Assembly: GCA_026989475.1 (NCBI GenBank)
Contig: JALSJG010000151.1
Location: 1 to 16,046 of the forward strand
Length of the DNA stretch: 16,046 nucleotides
From: Thermaceae bacterium
Lineage (GTDB): Bacteria; Deinococcota; Deinococci; Deinococcales; Marinithermaceae
Direction of reading: 5' to 3'
Under the pieces are notes generated by a model. It did no database searches and was not told where the DNA came from. It saw nothing but the letters and a program-made list of their open reading frames with translations. The translations under genes were made by a program, and so were the position numbers. Positions 1 through 8,244 of this stretch are shown one piece after another (within the stretch, counting starts at the first letter, position 1; each line of letters opens with the position of its first letter).

Positions 1-1645
1 TCGGGTTGACGATGAAGGTGTTGTAAAGCCGATCGGCGTAAAAGCCCTCGAGCGCCGCCTGCTCAAAGGCCCGGTACCAGGCCGGAACCCGCTTCTTGAA
101 GTAGTCCTTGAAGAAGAGGTAGCCGAGATACAGGCCGGCAAGCGCCACCGCCGCCGAGAGCAGGAGCAACCCCCACTCGACGAGGGGCTCGGCCTCGTGG
201 GCCTCGAGGTGCAGAAGCGCCGGGGCCAGATAGGGCTCGATCAGGTTCCAAAGGGGTTTTGGCAAGGCCATAAACCCGGCGAAAACGGCGCCAAAGGCGA
301 GGATGTCGTTGGGGACCGTCATCACCGGCGGCGCCTCGTGCGGGTGGCCCTTGCCGCGGTATTCCCCGAGGAAGACGAGCGCGTACCAGCGCATCGCGTA
401 GGCGGCGGTGAGGAAGGCGGTAAAAAGCCCCACCACGTAAAAGCCGACGCCTCCGAAGGGATAGGCGAGCGTCGCCGCCAGGATCGCGTCCTTCGACCAA
501 AACCCGGCAAAGAGGGGAAAACCGGCTAGCGAGAGGGCGCCAATGAGACCGTGGAGGTGGGTCCGCGGCAGGTATTTTTTCAGCCCGCCCATCTTCCGCA
601 CGTCCTGCTCGCCGCCGAGCGCGTGGATCACCGAACCCGAGGCGAGGAAGAGCAGCGCCTTATAGAAGGCGTGGGTCATCACGTGGAAAAGCGCCACCCA
701 GTAAGCCCCCACCCCGGCGGCGAGGAACATGTAGCCGAGCTGGCTGATCGTGGAATAGGCGACGATGCGTTTGATATCCCACTGCCCAAACGCGGAGAGC
801 GCCCCGTAAAGCGCGGTCAAAAGCCCGATCACCGCGATCCAGTAGGAAACGTCGGGGAGGTTCGCGTAAAGAAAGGAGGAGCGGGCGAGGAGGTAGACCC
901 CGGCGGTGACCATGGTGGCGGCGTGGATCAACGCCGAGACCGGCGTGGGGCCGGCCATCGCGTCGGGGAGCCAGACCATGAGGGGAAGCTGGGCGCTTTT
1001 ACCCACCGCCCCCACGAAGAGCAAAAGCCCCGCCAAGGCAAGCCCCCCGGGCAGCACCAGGCTCTCCTCCACCGCCGCCTTGAGCTCGGAGATCTGCAGG
1101 GTCCCAAAGAGCGAATACAGCAAGGCCATGCCCAGGAGAAAGCCAAGGTCGCCGATGCGGTTGGTGAGGAAGGCCTTACGGGCGCTTTTCGCGTTCTTCC
1201 AGTCGGTGTACCAGAAACCGATCAGGAGGTAGGAGGCAAGCCCCACCCCCTCCCAGCCCACGAACATCACCGGATAGCTGTCGGCGAGGACGAGGACGAG
1301 CATCATCGCGATGAAGAAGTTGAAGTAGGCGAAGAAACGGGCATAGCCCTCGTCCCCGTGCATGTACCCGATGGCGTAGACGTGGATCAGGAATCCGATC
1401 CCGGTGACCACGAGGGCCATGTAGCCGGAGAGGGGGTCGAGGAGGAGGGCGAGCGGAATCCCCGGGAGCCAGTCTTCGAGCACAAAACGTGCCCCGCCCG
1501 AAAGCAGCATGGCGACGGTGAGCAGAAAGGAGCCGAGCACCAGGGCCGACGCCAGGACCCCGGGAACGGGCTCCCGAAACCGCCGGCCGAAGAGGCCAAG
1601 AATCAGGAAACCGGCCAGAGGAAGGAGAATCGTAAGGATCAGCAT
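1..1645 (-). CDS. nuoL: NADH-quinone oxidoreductase subunit L (Nqo12), 3' end outside window
   Basis: This is the distal antiporter-like proton-pumping subunit of complex I, an integral membrane protein. It starts at ATG 1645-1643 (MLILTILLPLAG), just after nuoK, and reads open for 548 codons to the left edge, ending in YNTFIVNP. The T. thermophilus homologue has about 606 residues, so roughly 60 residues and the stop lie outside the window. Visible family marks are the WEGVGL segment with the key glutamate at residue 132, the VGKSAQLPL lysine helix, GPTPVSALIHAATMVTAG, and DIKRIVAYSTISQLGYM. The sequence is almost continuous hydrophobic helices, as expected for a subunit with 14 or more spans plus the long lateral helix. 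It lies 4 bases downstream of nuoK, with the GGGGTGAGGGG of the nuoK tail serving as ribosome site. nuoM and nuoN are expected to follow. Confidence 0.96.
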   Translation of the reverse strand, partial: MLILTILLPLAGFLILGLFGRRFREPVPGVLASALVLGSFLLTVAMLLSGGARFVLEDWLPGIPLALLLDPLSGYMALVVTGIGFLIHVYAIGYMHGDEGYARFFAYFNFFIAMMLVLVLADSYPVMFVGWEGVGLASYLLIGFWYTDWKNAKSARKAFLTNRIGDLGFLLGMALLYSLFGTLQISELKAAVEESLVLPGGLALAGLLLFVGAVGKSAQLPLMVWLPDAMAGPTPVSALIHAATMVTAGVYLLARSSFLYANLPDVSYWIAVIGLLTALYGALSAFGQWDIKRIVAYSTISQLGYMFLAAGVGAYWVALFHVMTHAFYKALLFLASGSVIHALGGEQDVRKMGGLKKYLPRTHLHGLIGALSLAGFPLFAGFWSKDAILAATLAYPFGGVGFYVVGLFTAFLTAAYAMRWYALVFLGEYRGKGHPHEAPPVMTVPNDILAFGAVFAGFMALPKPLWNLIEPYLAPALLHLEAHEAEPLVEWGLLLLSAAVALAGLYLGYLFFKDYFKKRVPAWYRAFEQAALEGFYADRLYNTFIVNP

Positions 1646-1649
1646 CCCC

Positions 1650-1946
1650 TCACCCCTTTAGCTCCGAAAGGTCGTCCACCAGGGTGGTCTCGCGGGTGCG
1701 GTAGATCGCCACCACCAACGCGAGCCCCACCGCCACCTCGGCGGCGGCCAGCGCGATCAAAAGCAGGACCACCGCCTGCGCCTCAAGAGACCCCCAGGCG
1801 CGTGCGAAGGCGACGAGCGCGAGGCCCGCGGCATTCAGCATGAGCTCCACCGACATGAAGACGAGGATCGCGCTCCTGCGGGCGAGCACACCGTAGGCTC
1901 CGAGGGCAAAAAGCGCCGCCGAAACCAGGAGGTAAAAGGGGTTCAC
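1650..1946 (-). CDS. nuoK: NADH-quinone oxidoreductase subunit K (Nqo11)
   Basis: A 98-residue membrane subunit related to MrpC antiporter subunits; it belongs to the proton-pumping part of complex I. Three hydrophobic spans are visible. The two buried glutamates that define the family are present as E34 (in SVELMLNAA) and E70 (in LAAAEVAVGLALV). Length matches the family (95-105 residues). The start is GTG 1946-1944, chosen because it overlaps the nuoJ stop as GTGA and gives the expected N-terminus MNPFYLLVSAALFALG. The tail RTRETTLVDDLSELKG is the usual short polar C-terminus. It is translationally coupled to nuoJ and is followed after 4 bases by nuoL. Confidence 0.97.
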   Translation of the reverse strand: MNPFYLLVSAALFALGAYGVLARRSAILVFMSVELMLNAAGLALVAFARAWGSLEAQAVVLLLIALAAAEVAVGLALVVAIYRTRETTLVDDLSELKG

Positions 1947-2455
1947 CGCCTCCCCCCTTCCCCGGGCCGGAGGATCGTCACCGCCGCCACGGTCGCCACG
2001 AGGAGCAGCGCCGCCACGAGCAAGACGGCATAGAGCCAGGTCTGCCAGATCACCGGGCCGAGGGCCTCGGCGGTCCCGCCGGAAAGGGCGGCGGAGGCCG
2101 CCTTGGCCGCGAGGGGGGCCTTCACGCCCGCGAAGGCGTAGGCCAGGGCCAGAAAGCCCACCACCCCCACGGCCGCCGCCAGGGGCTTGAGCCCGGGCAG
2201 GGGATCGGCGCCCACCTCAGCCCGGGCGGCGTAGAGGAGCATGATCACGAAGACGAAGAGCACCATGATGGCGCCGGCGTAGACGATGATCTGGATCCAG
2301 CCGAGGAAGCGGGCCTCAAGCAGGAAGTAAACCACGCCCACCAGGATGAAGTTGGCGGCGAGGGCGAGGGCGGCGTGGACCGCGTTTTTGAGCCGCACCG
2401 CGAGGAAGCCGGTAAGGAGCAAAAGCGCCCCGAGGAAAAGGTCGACGAGGCTCAC
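1943..2455 (-). CDS. nuoJ: NADH-quinone oxidoreductase subunit J (Nqo10)
   Basis: A 170-residue membrane subunit of complex I (T. thermophilus homologue about 176). Five hydrophobic spans are visible, with the most conserved one at residues 58-73 (VYAGAIMVLFVFVIML). This helix contains the pi-bulge that takes part in the conformational coupling between quinone reduction and proton pumping in known structures. The loop before the last helix is rich in alanine and glycine and poorly conserved, as usual. The start is GTG 2455-2453, which overlaps the nuoI stop TGA as GTGA; the stop in turn overlaps the nuoK start. Both overlaps suggest coupled translation. Confidence 0.97.
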   Translation of the reverse strand: MSLVDLFLGALLLLTGFLAVRLKNAVHAALALAANFILVGVVYFLLEARFLGWIQIIVYAGAIMVLFVFVIMLLYAARAEVGADPLPGLKPLAAAVGVVGFLALAYAFAGVKAPLAAKAASAALSGGTAEALGPVIWQTWLYAVLLVAALLLVATVAAVTILRPGEGGRR

Positions 2456-2985
2456 TCGTACTTCACCCCCTCGAGCTCAGGCCGCACGTAGGGCACCTCG
2501 AACCCGAGCTTCACCGGCTTCTTCTTTTCCTTCGCCTCGCGGCGCTGGGGTTTTGAGCCCACCGTGTCCACGAGGAGGTCCTTCTTGGTGTAGACGAAGT
2601 CGGCGTAGCGGTAGTCGGCGAGCTCGAACTCGTAGCCCATCACGATCGCCCCAGTGGGGCAGGCCTCCTCGCAGTTGCCGCAGAAGATGCAGCGGAGCAT
2701 GTTGATCTCGTAGACCTTGGCGTAGCGCTCGCCGATCGAGACCGGGTTCTCGGGGTCGTTCTCGGCGGGCTCGACGTAGATCGCGTACGCCGGGCAGGCG
2801 GCGGCGCAAAGGCTGCACCCGATGCACTTTTCGAGCCCGGTGTCGGGGTGCCGGGTGAGCACGTGCCGCCCGTGGAAGCGGGGCTTTAGGGGTACCGGCG
2901 CGTCGGGGTAGGGGATCGTCACCGGCTTCGAGAAGAAGTGCCGGAGGGTGATCCCGAGCGCCTTGGCCAGCGCCATCACGCTCAT
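2452..2985 (-). CDS. nuoI: NADH-quinone oxidoreductase subunit I, 2x[4Fe-4S] (Nqo9)
   Basis: This 177-residue peripheral-arm subunit binds clusters N6a and N6b and passes electrons from NuoG to NuoB. Two ferredoxin motifs are intact: C54-C57-C60-C64 (EKCIGCSLCAAACP) and C99-C102-C105-C109 (LRCIFCGNCEEACP). The N-terminus contains the amphipathic region that contacts NuoH. The open frame continues upstream to 3432, but that part lies antisense-like inside nuoH in another frame. ATG 2985 is chosen because it overlaps the nuoH stop (ATGA), has GGGAGGG five bases upstream, and gives the length of the T. thermophilus protein (about 182). The C-terminus carries a basic stretch (REAKEKKKPVK) followed by VPYVRPELEG. 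Confidence 0.97.
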   Translation of the reverse strand: MSVMALAKALGITLRHFFSKPVTIPYPDAPVPLKPRFHGRHVLTRHPDTGLEKCIGCSLCAAACPAYAIYVEPAENDPENPVSIGERYAKVYEINMLRCIFCGNCEEACPTGAIVMGYEFELADYRYADFVYTKKDLLVDTVGSKPQRREAKEKKKPVKLGFEVPYVRPELEGVKYE

Positions 2986-3959
2986 GCCATCCCTCCCTTC
3001 ACCACGTAGTAGGCGGTGATCAAAAACCAGACCGTGGCCGCCGGCAGGAGCACCCCCCAGGCGAAGCGGATCATCTGGTCGTAGCGGGTCCTGAACCAGC
3101 TGGCCCAGATCCAAAGCACCAGGAAGATGAAAAGCGCCCACTTGACGAAGAGCCAAAGCACCGGGATCTCGGGGAGCCCAAAGGGCGCGTCCCAGCCGCC
3201 CAGAAAGAGGGTGGCGATCAGGGCCGAGCCGACGATCCAGTGGAGGAGCTCGGCGATATAAAAGGCCACGAACTTCGTGCTCGAGTACTCGGTGTGAAAG
3301 CCGGCGACCAGCTCCTGCTCGGCCTCGGCGAAGTCGAAGGGGGTTCGGCTCATCTCGGCGAGGGAGGCGATGAAGTAGATCAGGAAGGCGGGCAGCTGGT
3401 AGACGATGAAGTAGCCGTGCTGTTTCTGCCACTCGACGATCTCCTGGAGATTCAGGGTCCCCGCCATCAGCACCACGGGCAAGATCGCCATCCCGAGCGC
3501 AAGCTCGTACCCCACCAGGGCCGCGATGCTGCGAAGCCCTCCCATGAGCGGGTACTTCGAACCCGAGGCCCAGCCGGCGAGGAAGACGCCGTAGATCGCG
3601 AGCTCGCTCGCGGCGAAGACGTAGAGCACGCCCATGTCAAGGTTGGCCACCACCCAGCCGTCCGGCCCCACCGGGATCACCGCGAAGGCGGCGAGGGCGA
3701 AGGTGAAGGCCAAAAGGGGCGCGAGCCAGTAAAGGAGCCGGTCCGCTTGTGCGACCGTGATGTCCTCCTTGAAAATCGCCTTCACCGCGTCGGCAATGGG
3801 CTGCAAGAGCCCAAAGGGCCCGACCCGGTTGGGGCCAAGCCGCACCTGGAAGCGAGCGAGCCCCCGGCGCATGATCCAGGTGATGTAGGCGAAGGCAAAG
3901 AGCAGGGCGAGGATCAGCACGAGGGCCTTGACCGCGGTGACGAAAAGGGCCCCGATCAT
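2982..3959 (-). CDS. nuoH: NADH-quinone oxidoreductase subunit H (Nqo8)
   Basis: A 325-residue membrane subunit that forms most of the quinone-binding cavity and the first proton channel at the junction of the two arms. Conserved marks are GPNRVGPFGLLQPIADAVK at residues 42-60, with the KAIFKED loop after it, and the acidic cytoplasmic loop EMSRTPFDFAEAEQELVAGF at 202-221, which lines the quinone site. About eight hydrophobic helices are visible. It is shorter than the T. thermophilus homologue (about 365 by recollection), mainly at the ends. The ATG at 3959 overlaps the nuoG stop (ATGA) and the stop overlaps the nuoI start, so three genes are chained. Confidence 0.97.
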   Translation of the reverse strand: MIGALFVTAVKALVLILALLFAFAYITWIMRRGLARFQVRLGPNRVGPFGLLQPIADAVKAIFKEDITVAQADRLLYWLAPLLAFTFALAAFAVIPVGPDGWVVANLDMGVLYVFAASELAIYGVFLAGWASGSKYPLMGGLRSIAALVGYELALGMAILPVVLMAGTLNLQEIVEWQKQHGYFIVYQLPAFLIYFIASLAEMSRTPFDFAEAEQELVAGFHTEYSSTKFVAFYIAELLHWIVGSALIATLFLGGWDAPFGLPEIPVLWLFVKWALFIFLVLWIWASWFRTRYDQMIRFAWGVLLPAATVWFLITAYYVVKGGMA

Positions 3960-6370
3960 GCCGCACCTCCGCTAGGAACGAGGATTCGGAACCCGACCCG
4001 CCGGCCGGTCCCCCTCCCGTAGCCAGGGAGCTGGAAAAAGCCGGGGGCGATGCGCCCGTCCAGGGCCACGACCGCGGGCGCCTGGCCGTAGGGGGTGACG
4101 ACCTCGACCCGCATCCCCTCGGAAAGCCCCTCGGCCCGGGCGGTCTCGGGGTGGACGAAGAGCGGGGTCTCGCCGAGGGCGCGCCGGACCCGCTCGTCCC
4201 TGAGCATCCGGGCCCGCCACATCGTGGGACGGAGGTAGAGGGTGCCGCCCGCCTCCCCACTCCGGCGCGCCGGGAGCCGGACGCGCGGGCGGAAAAGCGT
4301 GCCCTCCTCGGGGAGTTCCAGCGGCACCTTGAGCCGTTCGTGGAGCCGGGTACGGGCCTCGAGCACGCTCCGCGCCGGAACCCGCCTGCCCAGGGCCTCG
4401 AGCACGAAGGCGAGGGCCTCGATCCCGTCCATCGCCTCGGGGGGAGCGGTGGGGGCGGGCCTGAGCTCGAGGAGGCGCCCCTCGGCGTTCAGGACCAGGC
4501 CGCGCTTTTCGTAGTAGGTCTTGGTCGGGAGCACGAGATCGGCCTCTGCCTGGGCTAGTGCGTCGAGCTGGGGAAGGGCGAAGACCTTGAGACTGGCCCC
4601 CTTAAGCGCCTCCGCCGGCGGAGTGGCGCCCGCGTAGACGACCGCCTTGGCTCCGGCCTCGCCGAAGCCCGCGCCCTTTTCGGGGTAAAGGCCGGCGAGC
4701 TCGAGCCCCCGCGCGTTCGCCGCCGGCGGCATCGCGATCACGTGAGCCCCTTTGGCGCGGGCGATCTCGCCTGCGAGCTCGGCGGCCTCGGGATCCTCCA
4801 GCACATCGGCCCCGACCACGATCGTGCGGGCCTCCGCCTCGAGGAAACGCCCCGCCGCCTCCCGGACCGCCTCCTCGGGGACCCCCGGGACCTCGGGAAG
4901 GCGCTTACCGTTCATCGCCGCAAGCAGCGCCTGGAAGAGCGCCGCCACCGACCCCGGGGCGTAGACGCCACTCACCCCGGCGAAGGCGAAGAGCCGGGTG
5001 GGGTAGGCGGCGAAGGTGGCAAGCCGCTCGGGGCGCCTTGGCATGTACTCCTCGAGCCGGAGGTCGGCGATCGGGGTGCCGTGGAAGTAACGCGGCGCCG
5101 GGGTGATGCCCTTCAAGAACTCCTGGAGCCGGAGGTAAAGCACCGGCATCTCCTCGGCGGGATCCCCGACGACCAGGGCGAACTCCGAGGCGAGCAGGTC
5201 GATAAAGCTAGCCGCCGGGAGAGTACTTACCGGGAAGCGGGTGGCGTTTTCGAAGCCGTAGTGCGGGGTCCCGAGCACCCGCGCGGCCTCGGCGAAGGCG
5301 TAGCCCTCTTCCATCGTCCCGTCGGCGGCAAGGTAAAGCCCCACCGCCTCCGGCTTCACCGCCGCAAGCCGTTCGGCCAGGAAAGCCGCCGCCTCCTCGA
5401 AGCTCGCCTCGACGAGCTTGCCGTCCTTCCGAAGGAGCGGCCTGCTCAGGCGGCCCTCCTTGGTCCAGCCGTGGCCGAAGCGAGCGGCGTCCGAGATCCA
5501 GATCTCGTTTAGCTCGGGGTGCTCGCGGGCCCGGATGCGCTCGATCTTACCCGAGCGGCTGTCCACCCAGATCGCGCTCATCGCCGCGTCGGTAAGGTCA
5601 AACGTGGGGGTTCTTTCAAACTCCCAGTTGCGGGCGCGGAAGCGGGCGGTCAGGTCGAGGAGCGCCCCCACCGGGCAGATATCGGTGATGTTCCCGGAGA
5701 AACCGGTGGGCAGCGGCCATTCCTCGCTACCGATGAAGGTATGGACGCCACGCTCGATGAAGTCGAGCACCTCTTCCCCGGGGATCTCCTCGAAATAGCG
5801 CACGCAGCGCTTGCAGTGGATGCAGCGCTCGCGGTCGAGGACGATGAACTCGCTGAGCTTGTGGTGCTTGTCGGCGTGCCGCCGGGTAAACGCGTACCGG
5901 GTGTAGAGGACCGACTTCAGGCCGTTTTGGGTCTCCGTGTAGTATTTCTCGAAAAGCCCGTACTCGTAGGCCCGGTCCTGGAGCTCGCAGGCACCGCCCT
6001 TGTCGCATACGGGGCAATCGAGGGGGTGGTTTTCCAGGGTGAACTCGACCATCCCGGCCTGGGCTTTCTTCACCTCGTCGGCCAGGGTGTCCACCACCAT
6101 CCCCTCGGAAACCCGGGTGGTGCAGGCGGCCATGAGTTTTGGGAACCAGAAGATCTTGGGACGGCCGTCCTCGTCCTTGATCCACTCGCCGTCGGGCCCC
6201 TTCCGGGGCGTCCCCACCTTAACGAGACACATGCGGCAGGCGCCGACCGGCGAAAGGTAGCGCTCGCTGCAAAAGTAGGGAACGTCGTAGCCGGCATGGA
6301 AGACGGCGTCGAGCACCGAGGTGCCCTCGGGCACCTCGATTTCGCGGTCATTGATCCTCAGCCTCACCAT
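3956..6370 (-). CDS. nuoG: NADH-quinone oxidoreductase subunit G (Nqo3), lacking N7 ligands
   Basis: The 804-residue largest peripheral subunit carries the electron wire from NuoF to NuoI. Ligands seen: N1b [2Fe-2S] C34, C45, C48, C83; N5 [4Fe-4S] H115, C119, C122, C128; N4 [4Fe-4S] C183, C186, C189, C232. The rest is a degenerate molybdopterin-oxidoreductase-like fold. In T. thermophilus a further off-pathway cluster N7 is held by four cysteines just after N4. The matching positions here are D258, D261, S265 and S293 (in TPTFDLTDAAMSAIW and NEIWISDAARFG), so N7 should be absent although spacing is kept. I checked these codons on the DNA. The start is ATG 6370, three bases after the nuoF stop; the stop overlaps nuoH. 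The homologue has about 783 residues. Confidence 0.97.
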   Translation of the reverse strand: MVRLRINDREIEVPEGTSVLDAVFHAGYDVPYFCSERYLSPVGACRMCLVKVGTPRKGPDGEWIKDEDGRPKIFWFPKLMAACTTRVSEGMVVDTLADEVKKAQAGMVEFTLENHPLDCPVCDKGGACELQDRAYEYGLFEKYYTETQNGLKSVLYTRYAFTRRHADKHHKLSEFIVLDRERCIHCKRCVRYFEEIPGEEVLDFIERGVHTFIGSEEWPLPTGFSGNITDICPVGALLDLTARFRARNWEFERTPTFDLTDAAMSAIWVDSRSGKIERIRAREHPELNEIWISDAARFGHGWTKEGRLSRPLLRKDGKLVEASFEEAAAFLAERLAAVKPEAVGLYLAADGTMEEGYAFAEAARVLGTPHYGFENATRFPVSTLPAASFIDLLASEFALVVGDPAEEMPVLYLRLQEFLKGITPAPRYFHGTPIADLRLEEYMPRRPERLATFAAYPTRLFAFAGVSGVYAPGSVAALFQALLAAMNGKRLPEVPGVPEEAVREAAGRFLEAEARTIVVGADVLEDPEAAELAGEIARAKGAHVIAMPPAANARGLELAGLYPEKGAGFGEAGAKAVVYAGATPPAEALKGASLKVFALPQLDALAQAEADLVLPTKTYYEKRGLVLNAEGRLLELRPAPTAPPEAMDGIEALAFVLEALGRRVPARSVLEARTRLHERLKVPLELPEEGTLFRPRVRLPARRSGEAGGTLYLRPTMWRARMLRDERVRRALGETPLFVHPETARAEGLSEGMRVEVVTPYGQAPAVVALDGRIAPGFFQLPGYGRGTGRRVGFRILVPSGGAA

Positions 6371-6373
6371 CGC

Positions 6374-7696
6374 CTACCCCCAGCGGCTCCCGCCATGGAC
6401 CGCGCAGGTTCCCTCCTCGATGTGGTGTTCGAACTCGTGGCGGAAGTGGCGAAGCGCGCCCCGAACCGGCCAAACGGCGGCGTCGGCCAGGGGGCAAAAA
6501 GCCTTGCCCTCGATATTGTCGAGGAGGTCCTCGATGAGCTCGAGGTCCCCGGGCTTGCCCTGGCCGCGCTCGAGCTGCCCGAGGAGCTTGACCAGCCACC
6601 CCGCCACCCCCTCGCGGCAGGGGGTGCACTTGCCACAGGACTCGTGGCCGTAGAAACGCACCAGGTTCCAGATCGCGTCCACCACGCAGACCGACTCGGG
6701 GATCAGGATCACCCCGCCGGTACCGAGCATGCTGCCCTTCTCCGCCAGGTGCTCGTAGTCCATCGGGGTATCGAGGATCTCGTCGGTAAAGGGGAGCATC
6801 GGGGTCGAGGAACCCCCGGGGATGATCGCCTTGATGGGCTCCTTTACCCCCCCGGCCCAGTCGAAGATGAGCTCGCGGAAGGTGGTGCCCATGGGAAGCT
6901 CGTAGACCCCGGGGCGCTTCGCCGGACCCGAGACCTGGTAGAGCTTCATCCCCTTGGACTTGTCGTAGCCCATGGAGGCAAACCAGTCGGCACCCCGGGC
7001 GACGATATGCACCACGCTCGCGAGGGTCTCGACGTTGTTGATGGTCGTGGGCTTGCCGAAAAGCCCCTTTTGCGCTGGGAAGGGGGGCTTGAGGCGGGGG
7101 TTGCCCCGAAACCCCTCGAGCGAGTTCATCAGTGCGGTCTCCTCCCCGCAGATGTAGGCGCCGGCGCCGCGATGGACGTAGAGATCGAAGTCAAAGCCGG
7201 AACCGAAAAGGTTTTTACCCAGGAAGCCCCGGGCGTAGGCCTCCTCAATCGCGGCCACGAGGCGGTCGTAGCCTTTCCGATACTCGCCGCGGATGTAGAT
7301 GTAACCCTTGGTGGCGCGGATGGCGTAGCCGGCGAGGATCATCCCCTCGATCGCCTGGTGTGGGTCGTCCTCGAGGATGTAGCGGTCCTTGAAGGAGCCG
7401 GGCTCGGACTCGTCGGCGTTCATGATGATGTAGTGCTGCTGGCCGTCGTCCTTGGGCATGAAGGACCACTTGAGCCCGGTGGGAAAGCCGGCTCCACCTC
7501 GCCCCCTGAGCCCCGAGCGCTTCACCTCCTCGATGACCTCGTCCGGGGTCATCTGGGTGAGGGCTTTCTTCGCCGCCTCGTACCCCCCGTGGGAGAGGTA
7601 GTAGTCGAGGGTGTGGGCGTCTGGCTTCCCCACGTGGGCATAGAGCGTTCGCTCGAAGCGGGGGTCGCGGCCGGATACGATGGGCCCCTCGCTCAT
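6374..7696 (-). CDS. nuoF: NADH-quinone oxidoreductase subunit F, FMN/NADH-binding (Nqo1)
   Basis: This 440-residue subunit oxidises NADH with FMN and holds cluster N3, the entry point of the peripheral arm. The glycine-rich nucleotide/FMN segment GRGGAGFPTGLKW is at residues 65-77, the NADESEPG FMN contact at 93-100, and GAGAYICGEETAL at 178-189. N3 ligands are C354, C357, C360 (SCGKCTPCREG) and C401 (AFCPLAD). Length equals the T. thermophilus homologue (about 438). The ATG at 7696 overlaps the nuoE stop as ATGA. It is followed by nuoG after three bases. All catalytic features are intact. Confidence 0.98.
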   Translation of the reverse strand: MSEGPIVSGRDPRFERTLYAHVGKPDAHTLDYYLSHGGYEAAKKALTQMTPDEVIEEVKRSGLRGRGGAGFPTGLKWSFMPKDDGQQHYIIMNADESEPGSFKDRYILEDDPHQAIEGMILAGYAIRATKGYIYIRGEYRKGYDRLVAAIEEAYARGFLGKNLFGSGFDFDLYVHRGAGAYICGEETALMNSLEGFRGNPRLKPPFPAQKGLFGKPTTINNVETLASVVHIVARGADWFASMGYDKSKGMKLYQVSGPAKRPGVYELPMGTTFRELIFDWAGGVKEPIKAIIPGGSSTPMLPFTDEILDTPMDYEHLAEKGSMLGTGGVILIPESVCVVDAIWNLVRFYGHESCGKCTPCREGVAGWLVKLLGQLERGQGKPGDLELIEDLLDNIEGKAFCPLADAAVWPVRGALRHFRHEFEHHIEEGTCAVHGGSRWG

Positions 7697-8238
7697 GCTT
7701 CCTCCTCCCTGACGTGGTGGCCGCAGGGGCCGGGGAGCTCGATCTCCTCGAGGCGCTTACCCGCCCGGAGCCCCTCCAGGAGGGCCTTCAGTCGCTCTTT
7801 GGTGACGCATTCGACGTAAGGCTCGTCGTTCACCTGCACCACCGGCCCCACGTGGCAGGCCCCCAAGCACTCCACCTTCTGAATCGAGAAGAGCCCGTCC
7901 GGAGTGACCTCGCCGGGGCCGATGCCGAGCTCGGCCCGGAGCGCGTCCCAAAGCTCCTCGGCCCCGGCGAGCTTGCAGGAGAGGGTGGCGCAGACCTGGA
8001 GGTGGTACTTCCCGGTGGGGACCGCCTGGTAGTAGGAGTAGAAGCTCATCACCCCGCGCACTTGGGTCGGGGTGGTGCCGATGAGCTCGGCGATCTCGCG
8101 GATTCGCTCCTCGCTGACGTAGCCCTCCTCTTGCTGCACCTTGCGAAGGAGGGGCATCACCGCCGCCCGGCGGTTTTCCGGGGGATAGTTGCGGAAGACG
8201 ATCTCGAGCCAGTCCTGTTTGTCGTCAAAGAACCCCAT
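7693..8238 (-). CDS. nuoE: NADH-quinone oxidoreductase subunit E, [2Fe-2S] (Nqo2)
   Basis: A 181-residue thioredoxin-like [2Fe-2S] protein that binds cluster N1a next to the FMN of NuoF. Ligands are C83, C88 (QVCATLSCKL) and C124, C128 (VECLGACHVGP). Two further cysteines, C144 and C172, occupy the same positions as the disulfide described in the T. thermophilus subunit structure, so the bond is probably kept. The N-terminal helical bundle (residues 1-70) contains the usual TPTQVRGVMSFYSYY motif. The start is ATG 8238, with AGGTGAT a few bases upstream, 6 bases after the nuoD stop. The length equals that of the homologue. Confidence 0.98.
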   Translation of the reverse strand: MGFFDDKQDWLEIVFRNYPPENRRAAVMPLLRKVQQEEGYVSEERIREIAELIGTTPTQVRGVMSFYSYYQAVPTGKYHLQVCATLSCKLAGAEELWDALRAELGIGPGEVTPDGLFSIQKVECLGACHVGPVVQVNDEPYVECVTKERLKALLEGLRAGKRLEEIELPGPCGHHVREEEA

Positions 8239-8244
8239 TGCCGA

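Noticed and set aside
551..1843. A 430-codon plus-strand open frame
   Set aside because: It is antisense to nuoL and nuoK, with charged, repetitive composition and a proline/arginine-rich end. NuoL is clearly encoded on the other strand.
2986..3432. Upstream extension of the nuoI frame
   Set aside because: The added residues are arginine/leucine-rich and lie over nuoH in a different frame. ATG 2985 has a good ribosome site and gives the family length.
3956..5600. A molybdenum active site in the C-terminal domain of NuoG
   Set aside because: The domain resembles molybdopterin oxidoreductases only in fold; NuoG of this family is not known to bind molybdenum, and I see no catalytic Cys/SeCys motif here.
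5519..7819. A 766-codon open frame on the plus strand opposite nuoF/nuoG
   Set aside because: It is an antisense shadow of a GC-rich coding region. The protein is low-complexity (H, G, E, D, V rich) with no recognisable domain, while the minus strand encodes intact NuoF and NuoG.
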